Positions 56,368-64,000 of a DNA stretch of 64,000 nt are shown one piece after another. The stretch is from Acidimangrovimonas sediminis. Its GTDB lineage: Bacteria > Pseudomonadota > Alphaproteobacteria > Rhodobacterales > Rhodobacteraceae. Each line of letters starts with the position of its first letter. Position 1 is the first letter of the stretch. The position numbers were made by a program, and so were the translations under genes. Below the pieces are notes generated by a model. It made no database searches. It saw nothing but the letters and a program-made list of their open reading frames with translations, and had not been told where the DNA came from. The DNA is taken from assembly GCF_002871005.1 (NCBI RefSeq), contig NZ_PHSN01000005.1, positions 1 through 64,000 of the forward strand, read 5' to 3'.

Positions 56368-58671
56368 ATGCCGCGAACCGGACGCATTGCCCGCCGCACC
56401 TTCCTCGTGGGTTCCGCGCTTGTCGGCGGGGGGCTGGCGTTCGGGATCTGGCGCTACCTGACCCCCGGGCCGAACCCGCTGAAGGCCGGGCTGAAGGCGG
56501 GGCAGGCCGCGCTCACGCCCTACGTGCTGATCGCGCCGGGCGGCATCACCGTGATCGCCCCGCGTGCCGCCATGGGGCAGGGGGCGCAATCGGCGCTGGC
56601 GCTGCTTCTCGCCGAGGAGATGGATCTCGACTGGGACAGGGTCGCGGTGGCGCATGGTCCGCCCTCGGCCACCTACTACAACGGTGCGGTGCTGGCCGAG
56701 GGGCTGCCCTTCGCCCCCACCGACCGCTCGACCCAGGCCGAACTTGCGCGCGAGGCCGGCGATGTCCTGGCAAAGTTCCTCGGGCTGCAGATCACCGGCG
56801 GGTCGTCCTCGATCCCCGACGGGTTCGACAAGATGCGTCGGGCGGGGGCGGCCGCGCGGGCGGTGATGCTGCAGGCGGCGGCAGCCCGTTCGGGCCAGCC
56901 GTTGGAGGCACTGCGCACCGGGGCCTCGGCTGTGATCCTGCCCGGCGGCGGGCGGATTCCCTACACCGCCCTGATCGCCGAGGCGGCGGGGATCGACCCG
57001 CCCGCGGACCCGCCGCTGAAGCCGCGCGGCGACTGGCGGCTGATCGGCCGCGAGGTGCCGCGCAAGGGCATGGTCGCGCGGTCCACCGGGACGGAGCTTT
57101 ACGGCATCGACATGGTGCTGCCGGGGATGGCTTATGCCACCGTCCGACGAGCGCCGCAGCTCGGCGCCGGGGTGGACCGGATCGACATGACCAGGGCACG
57201 GGCGGCGCGGGGCGTGCGCAAGGTGGTCGAGATCCCGGGCGGCTTCGCGGTGATCGCCGACAACACCTGGCGCGCCTTCCAGGCCGCTGACCTGGTCGAG
57301 GTGACATGGGCGCCTGCCGCCTATCCTGCCACGACCGAGGCGATGTTCGCCGAGGTGGCGGGCTCGTTCACCGCGGATCGCCGCGACAGCCGGTTCACGG
57401 ACGTGGGCGACGTCGACGCCATGCTGCGCCAGGACGTGCCGGGGGAGGCCCGCGGGAAGGAAGGCGGAGGGCAGGAAGGCGCGGTTCAGCAGGGCGAATT
57501 GATCGCGGCCGAGTACCGCGCGCCCTATCTCGCCCATGCGCCGATGGAGCCGATGAACGCCACCGCCTGGCTGAAGGACGGGCATTTGACGATCTGGGCC
57601 GGCTGCCAGGTGCCGCTCTATGCCGCCTCGGCGGCGGCCAAGGCGGCGGGCGTCCCGCCGGAGGCGGTGACGCTGCACGTGTTGCCGATGGGCGGCAGCT
57701 TCGGCCGGCGGCTCGAGGACGATTTCATCGCCCAGGCGGCGCAGGTCGCCCGCGCCGTGCCGGGCGTTCCGGTCAAGATGACCTGGTCGCGCGAAGAGGA
57801 CATGACCCACGATTTCTGCCGCCCCCTCGGCATGGCGCGGGGGCGCGGCCGGGTGGCGCGCGGCAAGGTGGTGGCGATGGACCTGGCGATTGCCGCGCCG
57901 TCGACCACTGCGTCGCAGATGGGGCGGCTGGGGCTGCCGTCGGTGGGGCCGGACACGGCGATCGTTGCCGGCGCGTGGGATCAGCCCTTCGCCATTCCCG
58001 CGCGGCGCGTGACCGGTTATCGCGTGCCGGAGATGGCGCCGGTCAGTTCGTGGCGGTCGGTGGGGGCCTCGCTCAACGGGTTCTTCCACGAGGGGGTAAT
58101 GGCCGAGCTGATCCACGCCGCCGGCGCCGACCCGCTGGCCGAGCGTCTGCGGCTGGTCGATGACGACGCCAGCCGCCGGGTGCTGGAGGCGGTGGGGGAG
58201 CTGTCGGCCTGGGGGCGCGCCGATCTGCCCAAGGGTTGGGGCCGGGGGCTGGCCTTCACGCTTTCCTTCGGGGTGCCGGTGGCCGAGGTGGTGGATGTCG
58301 AGGCGACGGCGGCGGGGATAGCGCTCCGCCGGGTCTACATCGCGGCCAACCTCGGGGTCGTCGTGGATCCGCGCAATGTCGAGGCGCAGATGACCGGCGG
58401 GGCGATCTGGGGGCTGGGCCACGCGATGGGGGCCGAGATCACGTTCGATGGTGGCGCGATCGAGCAGGGGAACTTTGACAGCTACCCGTTCCTGAGGATC
58501 AATCAGTGCCCCGTGTTCCACACCCGGGCGCTGGAAATGGGCGACCGCGTTCATGGCATCGGGGAGCCTTGCGTGCCGCCCGCGGCACCCGCCCTCGCCG
58601 CAGCGATCTTTGCCGCCACGGGCAAGCGGCTGCGGCAGATGCCTTTTTCGAAGGAGGTCGATTTCGCCTGA
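56368..58671 (+). CDS. iorB: Molybdenum hydroxylase large subunit, IorB type, Tat-exported
   Basis: Catalytic subunit of 767 residues resembling isoquinoline 1-oxidoreductase beta chain. A twin-arginine signal RIARRTFLVGSALVGGGLAFG (Arg9, Arg10) shows export of the folded enzyme to the periplasm. Mo-site regions include GGSFGRRLEDDF, SWRSVGASLNGFFHEG and GIGEPCVPPAAPA with the catalytic glutamate. There is no FAD subunit gene. In this family a membrane cytochrome usually takes the electrons, but none is adjacent. The substrate is probably a heteroaromatic compound or aldehyde. Confidence 0.9.
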   Translation: MPRTGRIARRTFLVGSALVGGGLAFGIWRYLTPGPNPLKAGLKAGQAALTPYVLIAPGGITVIAPRAAMGQGAQSALALLLAEEMDLDWDRVAVAHGPPSATYYNGAVLAEGLPFAPTDRSTQAELAREAGDVLAKFLGLQITGGSSSIPDGFDKMRRAGAAARAVMLQAAAARSGQPLEALRTGASAVILPGGGRIPYTALIAEAAGIDPPADPPLKPRGDWRLIGREVPRKGMVARSTGTELYGIDMVLPGMAYATVRRAPQLGAGVDRIDMTRARAARGVRKVVEIPGGFAVIADNTWRAFQAADLVEVTWAPAAYPATTEAMFAEVAGSFTADRRDSRFTDVGDVDAMLRQDVPGEARGKEGGGQEGAVQQGELIAAEYRAPYLAHAPMEPMNATAWLKDGHLTIWAGCQVPLYAASAAAKAAGVPPEAVTLHVLPMGGSFGRRLEDDFIAQAAQVARAVPGVPVKMTWSREEDMTHDFCRPLGMARGRGRVARGKVVAMDLAIAAPSTTASQMGRLGLPSVGPDTAIVAGAWDQPFAIPARRVTGYRVPEMAPVSSWRSVGASLNGFFHEGVMAELIHAAGADPLAERLRLVDDDASRRVLEAVGELSAWGRADLPKGWGRGLAFTLSFGVPVAEVVDVEATAAGIALRRVYIAANLGVVVDPRNVEAQMTGGAIWGLGHAMGAEITFDGGAIEQGNFDSYPFLRINQCPVFHTRALEMGDRVHGIGEPCVPPAAPALAAAIFAATGKRLRQMPFSKEVDFA

Positions 58672-58882
58672 GACGCTGGGTCGGTGCGGGATCCCCGCGG
58701 TGCCGAGTGGCAATATCACGAAAAAGTTACCTGACGCCTCGCCTCATGGTTGCGTGATCGGCCGGCTCGGGGCGGCGCAGACCTTTCCTCCCCCGCTGTT
58801 TCCCGCCAGACATGAGGGGACCCTGCGGCGCCTCGGCGCGGCGGGAGGGCGCGGGAGGCGTCCGATGACAGGGAGGATCGCC

Positions 58883-58933
58883 ATGCGCGAGATGAGGGCA
58901 GGGGCCGTGTGCCCCGTGACGGCACCATGCTGA
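58883..58933 (+). CDS. Possible 16-residue leader peptide before the ABC importer
   Basis: A short open frame MREMRAGAVCPVTAPC with a strong ribosome site (GGGAGGATCGCC). Its stop TGA overlaps the first codons of the ABC ATPase (ATGCTGA), whose own ATG at 58927 lacks a clear ribosome site. This suggests translational coupling. No homology can be claimed, so the peptide itself is unproven. Confidence 0.35.
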   Translation: MREMRAGAVCPVTAPC

Positions 58934-59823
58934 CCGTTGTGGGCAAGGGCGGCGGCAAGGACGGCGAGCCGGGCAGGCAACCGGGCGGACAGCCGGGCAG
59001 CGCGCCGAAGAAGCGGCGCGAGGCTGTGCGCTTCGAGGGCGTGAACATCGAGTTCGGCACCCCCGGCAAGACGGTGTTCCGCGCCGTCGAGGACGCCGAC
59101 CTGACCATCGCCGAGGGCGAGTTCGTGGCCATCGTCGGCCCCACCGGCTGCGGCAAGTCCACGCTTCTGAACGCGGCGGCGGGGTTGCTCACGCCCGCGG
59201 CGGGGCGGGTGTCGATCTTCGGCGCGCCGCTCTCGGGGCTGAACCACGATGCGGGCTACCTGTTCCAGCAAGAGGCGCTGATGCCCTGGAAGACGGCGCT
59301 GGAGAACGTGGCGATCGGCCTGCAGACGGCGGGCACGCCCAGGCGCGAGGCCCGGGCCGAGGCCCGCGAATGGCTGCGCCGCGTGGGCCTGCATACCTTC
59401 GCCGACCGCTATCCCCACATGCTCTCGGGCGGGCAGCGCAAGCGTGTCGCCATGGCGCAGGTGCTGATCCGCGACCCGCAGATCATCCTGATGGACGAAC
59501 CCTTCGGTCCGCTGGACGCCCAGACCCGGCTGATCATGGGCGACCTGCTGCTGCGGCTCTGGTCCGAGATGAAGAAGGCCGTGCTGTTCGTCACCCATGA
59601 CCTGGAAGAGGCGATCAGCCTTGCCGACCGGGTTGTCATCATGTCGGCGGGGCCGGCGGCGCGGATCATCGGGGATTTCCCGATCACCCTCGCGCGGCCC
59701 CGCGACATCTCCGAAATCAAGCTGATGCCGGAATTCCAGACACTGCATCGCGACATCTGGCACATGCTGAAGGCCGAGGTGCTCAAGGCCTACCCGGACC
59801 TGACCATGGGGGGCGAACAATGA
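58927..59823 (+). CDS. ABC transporter ATPase, NitT/TauT type
   Basis: ATPase of 298 residues with an unusual Gly/Lys-rich N-terminal tail of about 30 residues (VGKGGGKDGEPGRQPGG) before the cassette. Walker A IVGPTGCGKST, Q-loop FQQEALMPWKT, signature LSGGQRKRVAMAQVL, Walker B IILMDEPFGPLD and the H-loop FVTHDLEEAI match SsuB/TauB proteins. The start could also be a GTG at 58909. The ATG at 58927 is chosen because it overlaps a small frame with a good ribosome site. It overlaps the permease gene by 4 bases. Confidence 0.88.
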   Translation: MLTVVGKGGGKDGEPGRQPGGQPGSAPKKRREAVRFEGVNIEFGTPGKTVFRAVEDADLTIAEGEFVAIVGPTGCGKSTLLNAAAGLLTPAAGRVSIFGAPLSGLNHDAGYLFQQEALMPWKTALENVAIGLQTAGTPRREARAEAREWLRRVGLHTFADRYPHMLSGGQRKRVAMAQVLIRDPQIILMDEPFGPLDAQTRLIMGDLLLRLWSEMKKAVLFVTHDLEEAISLADRVVIMSAGPAARIIGDFPITLARPRDISEIKLMPEFQTLHRDIWHMLKAEVLKAYPDLTMGGEQ

Positions 59824-60605
59824 GCCGCGTGACGCTGACGACGCTTCAGGTGCTGGTCGCCGTGGTGCTGATCCTCTGCTGGCAGCTGGCCTCGACCACC
59901 CATATCATCGGCGACCCGCAGAACATCGCCTTCTTCTTCTCGACCCCCGTCGACGTGGCGCAGCAGGTCTGGGATTGGTTCGCCTCGGGCTCGATCTGGT
60001 ACAACCTCTGGATCACGTTGCTGGAATCGATCCTGTCGTTCCTGATCGGTGCCATCGCGGCGGTCATCCTTGGCTTCTGGTTCGCGCGCAAACCCAAGCT
60101 GGGCGCGGTGTTCGACCCCTATGTGAAGGGCGCGAACGCCATGCCGCGGGTGGTGCTGGCGCCGATCTTTACGCTGTGGTTCGGGCTGGGGATCTGGTCC
60201 AAGGTGGCGCTGGGGTTCACGCTGGTGTTCTTCATCGTCTTCTTCAACGTGGTCCAGGGCGTGAGAGAGGTCGACCGCACGATCCTGTCGAACGGCCGCA
60301 TGCTGGGCATGTCGGAACGCCAGCTTCTGCGCCACATCTACCTGCCCTCCGCGCTGTCGTGGGTGTTCTCGTCGCTGCACACCTCGATCGGCTTTGCCGT
60401 CGTGGGGGCGGTGGTGGGCGAATACCTCGGCTCGGCGGCGGGCCTCGGTTACCTGATCCAGCAGGCCGAGGGGATGTTCGACATCGCGGGGGTGTTCGCG
60501 GGGATGTTCGTCCTTGCCGCCTTCGTCATCGCCATCGACTACGGCGTCACCCTGATCGAGCGCCGCCTGCTGGTCTGGCGCCCGCAGGTGCATGCCGAAA
60601 GCTGA
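59820..60605 (+). CDS. ABC transporter permease, NitT/TauT type
   Basis: Inner-membrane channel of 261 residues with about six hydrophobic helices. AMPRVVLAPIFTLWFGLGIWSKVAL is the characteristic SsuC/TauC region, and the EAA loop is NGRMLGMSERQLLRHIYLPSALSWV. The start overlaps the ATPase stop (ATGA). It works with the ATPase upstream and the binding protein 60 bases downstream. Confidence 0.92.
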   Translation: MSRVTLTTLQVLVAVVLILCWQLASTTHIIGDPQNIAFFFSTPVDVAQQVWDWFASGSIWYNLWITLLESILSFLIGAIAAVILGFWFARKPKLGAVFDPYVKGANAMPRVVLAPIFTLWFGLGIWSKVALGFTLVFFIVFFNVVQGVREVDRTILSNGRMLGMSERQLLRHIYLPSALSWVFSSLHTSIGFAVVGAVVGEYLGSAAGLGYLIQQAEGMFDIAGVFAGMFVLAAFVIAIDYGVTLIERRLLVWRPQVHAES

Positions 60606-60665
60606 TACAAGACCGCAGACAGCAATCCGCCCCGGGGAGAGGGCGGCCACATGGAGGAGACAGAG

Positions 60666-61679
60666 ATGAAGGCATTGAGAACGCTGATGGTGGCGGGCGC
60701 CGCCGCGCTGGCGCTGGCCGGTACCGCGCAGGCCGAGGATGCGCCGACGGTCAAGCTGGCGATCGGGGGCGCGGGCTGCCTGTGTTACCTGCCGACCGTG
60801 CTGGCCAAGCAGCTGGGCATGTACAAGAAGGCCGGGCTGAACGTCGACATGGTGAACTTCAAGGGCGGTAGCCAGGCACTGACCGCGGTGATCGGCGGGT
60901 CTGCCGACGTGGTGTCGGGTTATTTCGACCACACGGTGGAGCTGGCGGCCAAGCACCAGAAGCTGAAATCCTTCGTCGTCTACGACAAGTTCCCGGGCCT
61001 CGTGCTGGTCGTCTCGCCCAAGGAGACGGGCAAGATCACCTCGGTCAAGGACCTCAAGGGCAAGAACGTGGGGGTTTCCGCCCCGGGCTCCTCGACCGAT
61101 TTCTTCCTGAAGTACGAGCTGGGTAAGGCCGGGCTGAAGCCCGACGCGGCGGCGGTGATCGGCGTGGGCCTTGGCGGCACCGCCATCGCGGCGATGGAAC
61201 AGGGCCGGATCGACGCGGCGGTCATGCTCGACCCGGCGGTCACGATCTTGCAGGACAAGTACAAGGACCTGAAGCTCCTGTCCGACACCCGGACCGAGAA
61301 GGACACCGTCGCGACCTTCGGCGGCAACTACCCGGGCGGGGCCTTCTACGCCCGCGCGAACTGGATCGACGGCCACCAGAAGGAGGCCCAGATGATGACC
61401 AACGCCATGGTCGCCACGCTGAAGTGGATCCACAGCCACAAGCCCGAAGAGATCATGGCCAAGATGCCGCCCGAGATGGTGGGCAAGGACAAGGCCACCT
61501 ACCTCGCCGCGTTGAAGAACACGATCCCGATGTATTCGACCGACGGGATGATGGATCCGAAGGGCGCAGAGGCGGTGCTGAAGGTCTTCTCGCAGGGCGA
61601 TCCGGAGGTGGCGAAGGCCAATATCGACATCACCGACACCTACACCAACGAATTCGCCAAGAAGGCGACCGGGATGTAA
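60666..61679 (+). CDS. ABC transporter substrate-binding protein, NMT1/SsuA-like
   Basis: Periplasmic binding protein of 337 residues. The signal peptide is MKALRTLMVAGAAALALAGTAQA, cut before EDAPT. The mature start VKLAIGGAGCLCYLPTVLAKQLGMYKKAGL is the NMT1/THI5-like pattern used for sulfonates, thiamine precursors or aromatics. The CLC pair near the ligand site is distinctive. The ATG at 60666 is 7 bases after GGAGGAGACAGAG. An ATG at 60651 is inside that site. A strong terminator follows. Neighbouring iorAB genes hint at a heteroaromatic ligand, which is inference. Confidence 0.9.
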   Translation: MKALRTLMVAGAAALALAGTAQAEDAPTVKLAIGGAGCLCYLPTVLAKQLGMYKKAGLNVDMVNFKGGSQALTAVIGGSADVVSGYFDHTVELAAKHQKLKSFVVYDKFPGLVLVVSPKETGKITSVKDLKGKNVGVSAPGSSTDFFLKYELGKAGLKPDAAAVIGVGLGGTAIAAMEQGRIDAAVMLDPAVTILQDKYKDLKLLSDTRTEKDTVATFGGNYPGGAFYARANWIDGHQKEAQMMTNAMVATLKWIHSHKPEEIMAKMPPEMVGKDKATYLAALKNTIPMYSTDGMMDPKGAEAVLKVFSQGDPEVAKANIDITDTYTNEFAKKATGM

Positions 61680-61706
61680 CGCGCCCTTTCGGCTTGCACG
61701 ACAGGA

Positions 61707-61735
61707 GGGCCCGGCGGTTCGCGCCGGGCCCTTTT
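61707..61735 (+). terminator. Intrinsic terminator of the NitT/TauT-type operon
   Basis: Perfect 10-base arms GGGCCCGGCG (61707-61716) and CGCCGGGCCC (61722-61731), loop GTTCG, followed by TTTT. It lies 28 bases after the binding-protein stop. Confidence 0.92.
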
Positions 61736-61823
61736 CCTTTCAAAGGGAACGCGCGGTCGGGAGGACCGGCCCCGTGCGGCTGCGTGGGTCAGATGGGCCG
61801 ACCCCCACACACAAGCCTCTACC

Positions 61824-61852
61824 TTGAAAACACATTCATCTATGTGCATGAT
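61824..61852 (+). promoter_or_regulatory. Sigma-70-like promoter of the P450 gene with embedded dyad
   Basis: TTGAAA (61824-61829), 17-base spacer, CATGAT (61847-61852): 5 of 6 and 4 of 6 matches to the consensus. The spacer contains CACAT-TCATCT-ATGTG (61831-61846), an inverted repeat placed to act as an operator. The P450 ATG is 64 bases downstream. Confidence 0.5.
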
Positions 61853-61915
61853 GCTTGCAGGCCCGCGGCGCGGGCGGGGCGTCGGGGAGGGCGCCCGGAG
61901 GAGGGCGCTCTGCAC

Positions 61916-63298
61916 ATGCTCGACAGCACCGAGGCCGGATCGGGGCGGGACTGGACCGCCATCGTGCCGCCGGAACGGCCCTATCCCGGGCCGCTGTTCC
62001 TGTATCATTTCGTCCGCAACCCGCTGCGTTGCTTGCCGAAATCGGCCTATGAGGAGCCGATCGTTCCCTACCGGATCGGCGCGCTCAGAACCGCCTGGGT
62101 CACCGATCCCGCGCTGACCGAGCGGATCTTCCTGGCCGAGCACGCCAACTTTCCCAAGCCGCCGCTGGAAAGCCGGGTCTTCTCGGAACCGCTCGGCCAG
62201 TCGATCCTGACCTCGCAGGGGGAGGATTGGCGCTGGCAGCGGCAGGCCGTCGCGGGCCTGTTCCGGCACGAGGAGATCCTGCGCCGCACCCCGGACATGG
62301 CCCGCGCGGCGCGCAACCTGCTGGCACGCTGGCAGGCCGAGGGCGCGCGCGGCCCGCGGCGCATCGACCGCGACCTGACGGGCGCGACCTACGAGGCGAT
62401 TTCGCACACCCTCTTCGGCGGAGCGGCGATGCCGGAGGCGGGGGATATCCAGACCGCGGTCGACGAATACCTCAACGCGACCAGCTGGGAGATCGCGGCG
62501 GCGCTCTCGGGGCTGCCGGGCTGGGGCTGGCACCCGGGCCGCGCCCGGCTGAGCCGCGCCGCGCGGCGGATGCGCGCCGCAGTGGAGCGGCTGGTCGATC
62601 GCTGGGGGGCGGGGCCCGACCGTCATGGCAACCATCTGATGGGCAGGCTGCTTGAGGCCGAGGAACCGGGGCGCGGCCCGATCTCGCGCGAGCGGCTGGT
62701 GAACAACCTGCTGACCTTTCTCAACGCCGGGCACGAAACCACCGGCAAGGCGCTGATCTGGACCCTTTACCTGCTGTCACGGGAACCGCGCTGGCAGGAA
62801 CGCCTGCGTGACGAGGCCTTCGCGGTGGCGGGCAACGCGCCGATCGGACCGGAGCATGTGGAGCGGTTGACGCTGACCCGACAGATCTTTGAAGAGGCGA
62901 TGCGGCTTTACGCGCCGGCGCCGGTACTGACCCGGCAGGCGGTCGAGGCCTGCGACCTGGGTGGCGTCCGCATCGATGCGGGCGAAGTGATCTTCATCCC
63001 GATCTGGGCGATCCATCGGCACCGCGCGCTCTGGCCCGAGCCGGAAAAGTTCCGCCCCGAACGTTTCGCCCCCGCCGCCCGCGGCGCGATCCGGCGGACA
63101 CAATACCTGCCCTTCGGCTTCGGGCCGCGGATCTGCATCGGTGCCACCTTCGCGCGGATCGAGGGCTGCGCGATGCTTGCCACGCTGCTGCGCGGGGCGC
63201 GGTTCGACTGGCCCGGAGGCCCCCCGCCGGAGCCGCTGGGCCGTGTCACGCTCTGGCCCCGGGGCGGGATGCGGTTGAACGTGACGCTGCTGCACTAG
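61916..63298 (+). CDS. Cytochrome P450
   Basis: Heme monooxygenase of 460 residues without a membrane anchor. The oxygen-binding helix is LTFLNAGHETTGKAL, the ExxR is EEAMRLYAPAP, and the heme loop is LPFGFGPRICIGATFA with Cys407 as the iron ligand. EPEKFRPERFAPAA is the PERF region. It resembles the CYP102/CYP110-like bacterial group of fatty or aromatic hydroxylases. No redox partner gene is adjacent. The ATG at 61916 follows GGAGGAGGGC. Upstream is a recognisable promoter. It converges on a GntR-type regulator. Confidence 0.93.
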   Translation: MLDSTEAGSGRDWTAIVPPERPYPGPLFLYHFVRNPLRCLPKSAYEEPIVPYRIGALRTAWVTDPALTERIFLAEHANFPKPPLESRVFSEPLGQSILTSQGEDWRWQRQAVAGLFRHEEILRRTPDMARAARNLLARWQAEGARGPRRIDRDLTGATYEAISHTLFGGAAMPEAGDIQTAVDEYLNATSWEIAAALSGLPGWGWHPGRARLSRAARRMRAAVERLVDRWGAGPDRHGNHLMGRLLEAEEPGRGPISRERLVNNLLTFLNAGHETTGKALIWTLYLLSREPRWQERLRDEAFAVAGNAPIGPEHVERLTLTRQIFEEAMRLYAPAPVLTRQAVEACDLGGVRIDAGEVIFIPIWAIHRHRALWPEPEKFRPERFAPAARGAIRRTQYLPFGFGPRICIGATFARIEGCAMLATLLRGARFDWPGGPPPEPLGRVTLWPRGGMRLNVTLLH

Positions 63299-63321
63299 GG
63301 CGGGCCGACGTCCGATGGTGC

Positions 63322-64000
63322 TCAGCCAGCAGGCGGGGCGCCAAGCTGCTGCTCGGCCCGGCGCAGGCGCAGGACGCTCATCGAGATATGGGCGCGGCGG
63401 ATCAGCCCGGCCGCCGCCATGTCGCCAATCTTCACTGCGTCGCCGATCGCGGCGATCTCGCTTGCCAGCGTCGCCGCCTCCTGCGCGAGGTCGAGCTGCG
63501 ACATCGTTTTCAGCCAGATCCGCGCGGTCTGGTAGAACAGCCGTTCGGACATCTCGCGCAGCGGCACACTTTCGGTGCAGCGCATGCAGGCGTGAAAGAA
63601 ATCCTGGTTGATGCGGGCGAATTCGCGGGACTCGGGGGCCTCGGCCAGCGCCCTTGCCCGCGCCTCCAGCGTCTCGAACGCCGCGATCATCGCGGCGTCC
63701 GATGTCGCGGGCGAGAGCCGGCCGATCATCCCGGCCAGCTCCATCCTCAGCTGGTAGACCTGCATCAGTTCCTCGACCGAGACATCGGTCACCATGGTGC
63801 CCACGCCCTGGATCGAGACCAGCAGCCCCTCGCTCTCCAGTCGGGCGAGGACGCGGCGCAGGGGGGTGCGGCTGATCCCGAACTCGGCCGCCAGGATCTC
63901 TTCGCCCAGCCGGGTGCCGGGCGGGTAGTCGAGCAGGCAGATCCGGTCGCGCAACGCGACGTAGAGTCGTTCGAAACGTTCGCGCGCGGTGGTCGCGGCC
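63322..64000 (-). CDS. GntR-family (FCD) regulator, cut by window end
   Basis: Partial gene, at least 226 residues visible and open to the window edge on its N-terminal side. The winged helix-turn-helix is seen as RLYVALRDRICLLDYPPGTRLGEE, then LAAEFGISRTPLRRVLARLESEGLL. The FCD effector domain has VYQLRMELAGMIGRL, ARINQDFFHACMRCTES and SEIAAIGDAVKIGDMAAAGLIRRAHISMS with metal or ligand histidines. A TTG at 63954 is in frame but is not the start, since the helix-turn-helix begins before it. It likely regulates the neighbouring P450 or importer. Confidence 0.88.
   Translation of the reverse strand, partial: AATTARERFERLYVALRDRICLLDYPPGTRLGEEILAAEFGISRTPLRRVLARLESEGLLVSIQGVGTMVTDVSVEELMQVYQLRMELAGMIGRLSPATSDAAMIAAFETLEARARALAEAPESREFARINQDFFHACMRCTESVPLREMSERLFYQTARIWLKTMSQLDLAQEAATLASEIAAIGDAVKIGDMAAAGLIRRAHISMSVLRLRRAEQQLGAPPAG

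Noticed and set aside
58672-58882. TPP or guanidine riboswitch before the NitT/TauT-type importer
   Set aside because: The conserved CTGAGA and ACCTGATC...GGGAA words of the TPP element are absent and no guanidine-I pattern is visible.

Overview
The window is GC-rich DNA with very long open antisense frames. It looks like the chromosome of an alphaproteobacterium of the Rhodobacter/Paracoccus type (Rhodobacterales). The best taxonomic clues are a ChvE-GguA-GguB sugar importer joined to a non-phosphorylative L-arabinose pathway, a pyrC/pyrE block beside dnaB, form II CoxL-type genes, and GC-rich intergenic repeats. Genus and species cannot be fixed from the sequence alone. I found no rRNA, tRNA or CRISPR array.

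Layout. 1-11.5 kb: a CtaG-like membrane protein, then a complete minus-strand oligopeptide-type ABC importer (two ATPases, binding protein, two permeases). This is divergent from a plus-strand ArgE-type deacetylase, a DadA/DAO-type flavoprotein and an M20D amidohydrolase. Together they look like an uptake-and-hydrolysis unit for acylated or D-amino-acid compounds. 11.6-21 kb: housekeeping genes (DUF1810, moaA, a small lipoprotein, dnaB, pyrE, a methyltransferase-like gene, pyrC, a RhlE-type helicase). 21.2-24.7 kb: an FAD oxidoreductase abuts a truncated serine recombinase with a small partner gene, followed by about 1 kb of non-coding DNA with a 19-bp perfect hairpin, a terminator and 34-bp tandem hairpin repeats. 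This is the only clear mobile-element scar. 24.7-28.7 kb: an amine oxidase, a second DEAD-box helicase with a long low-complexity tail, and 18 exact copies of an 8-bp repeat.

28.8-42.6 kb: a LysR regulator divergent from one long sugar operon, chvE-gguA-gguB, followed by L-arabinonate dehydratase, aldose 1-dehydrogenase, aldose 1-epimerase, L-KDA dehydratase, 2-oxoglutarate semialdehyde dehydrogenase, dgoK, dgoA and an SMP-30 lactonase. These genes make two pathways: L-arabinose to 2-oxoglutarate, and D-galactose to pyruvate plus glyceraldehyde-3-phosphate. The epimerase, dehydrogenase, lactonase and probably the dehydratase would be shared.

42.7-50.1 kb: an atypical SDR without its catalytic Tyr/Lys, then a molybdenum hydroxylase cluster (XdhC-like, molybdopterin-binding protein, CoxS, form II CoxL, CoxM). 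50.1-55.5 kb: twin 22-bp palindromes, a NUDIX gene between inverted copies of one repeat, acnA, a DUF1223 protein and an EamA exporter. 55.9-64 kb: a second molybdenum hydroxylase (IorA/IorB type, Tat signal), a NitT/TauT-type ABC importer with a possible leader peptide, a strong terminator, a cytochrome P450 with a promoter-embedded dyad, and a GntR/FCD regulator cut by the window edge.

Intergenic DNA is rich in small dispersed elements: a TATTT...GAAC/AGAAAG motif in six copies, several palindromes, and tandem repeats with 8-, 12-, 18- and 34-bp units. These are the least explained signals in the window.
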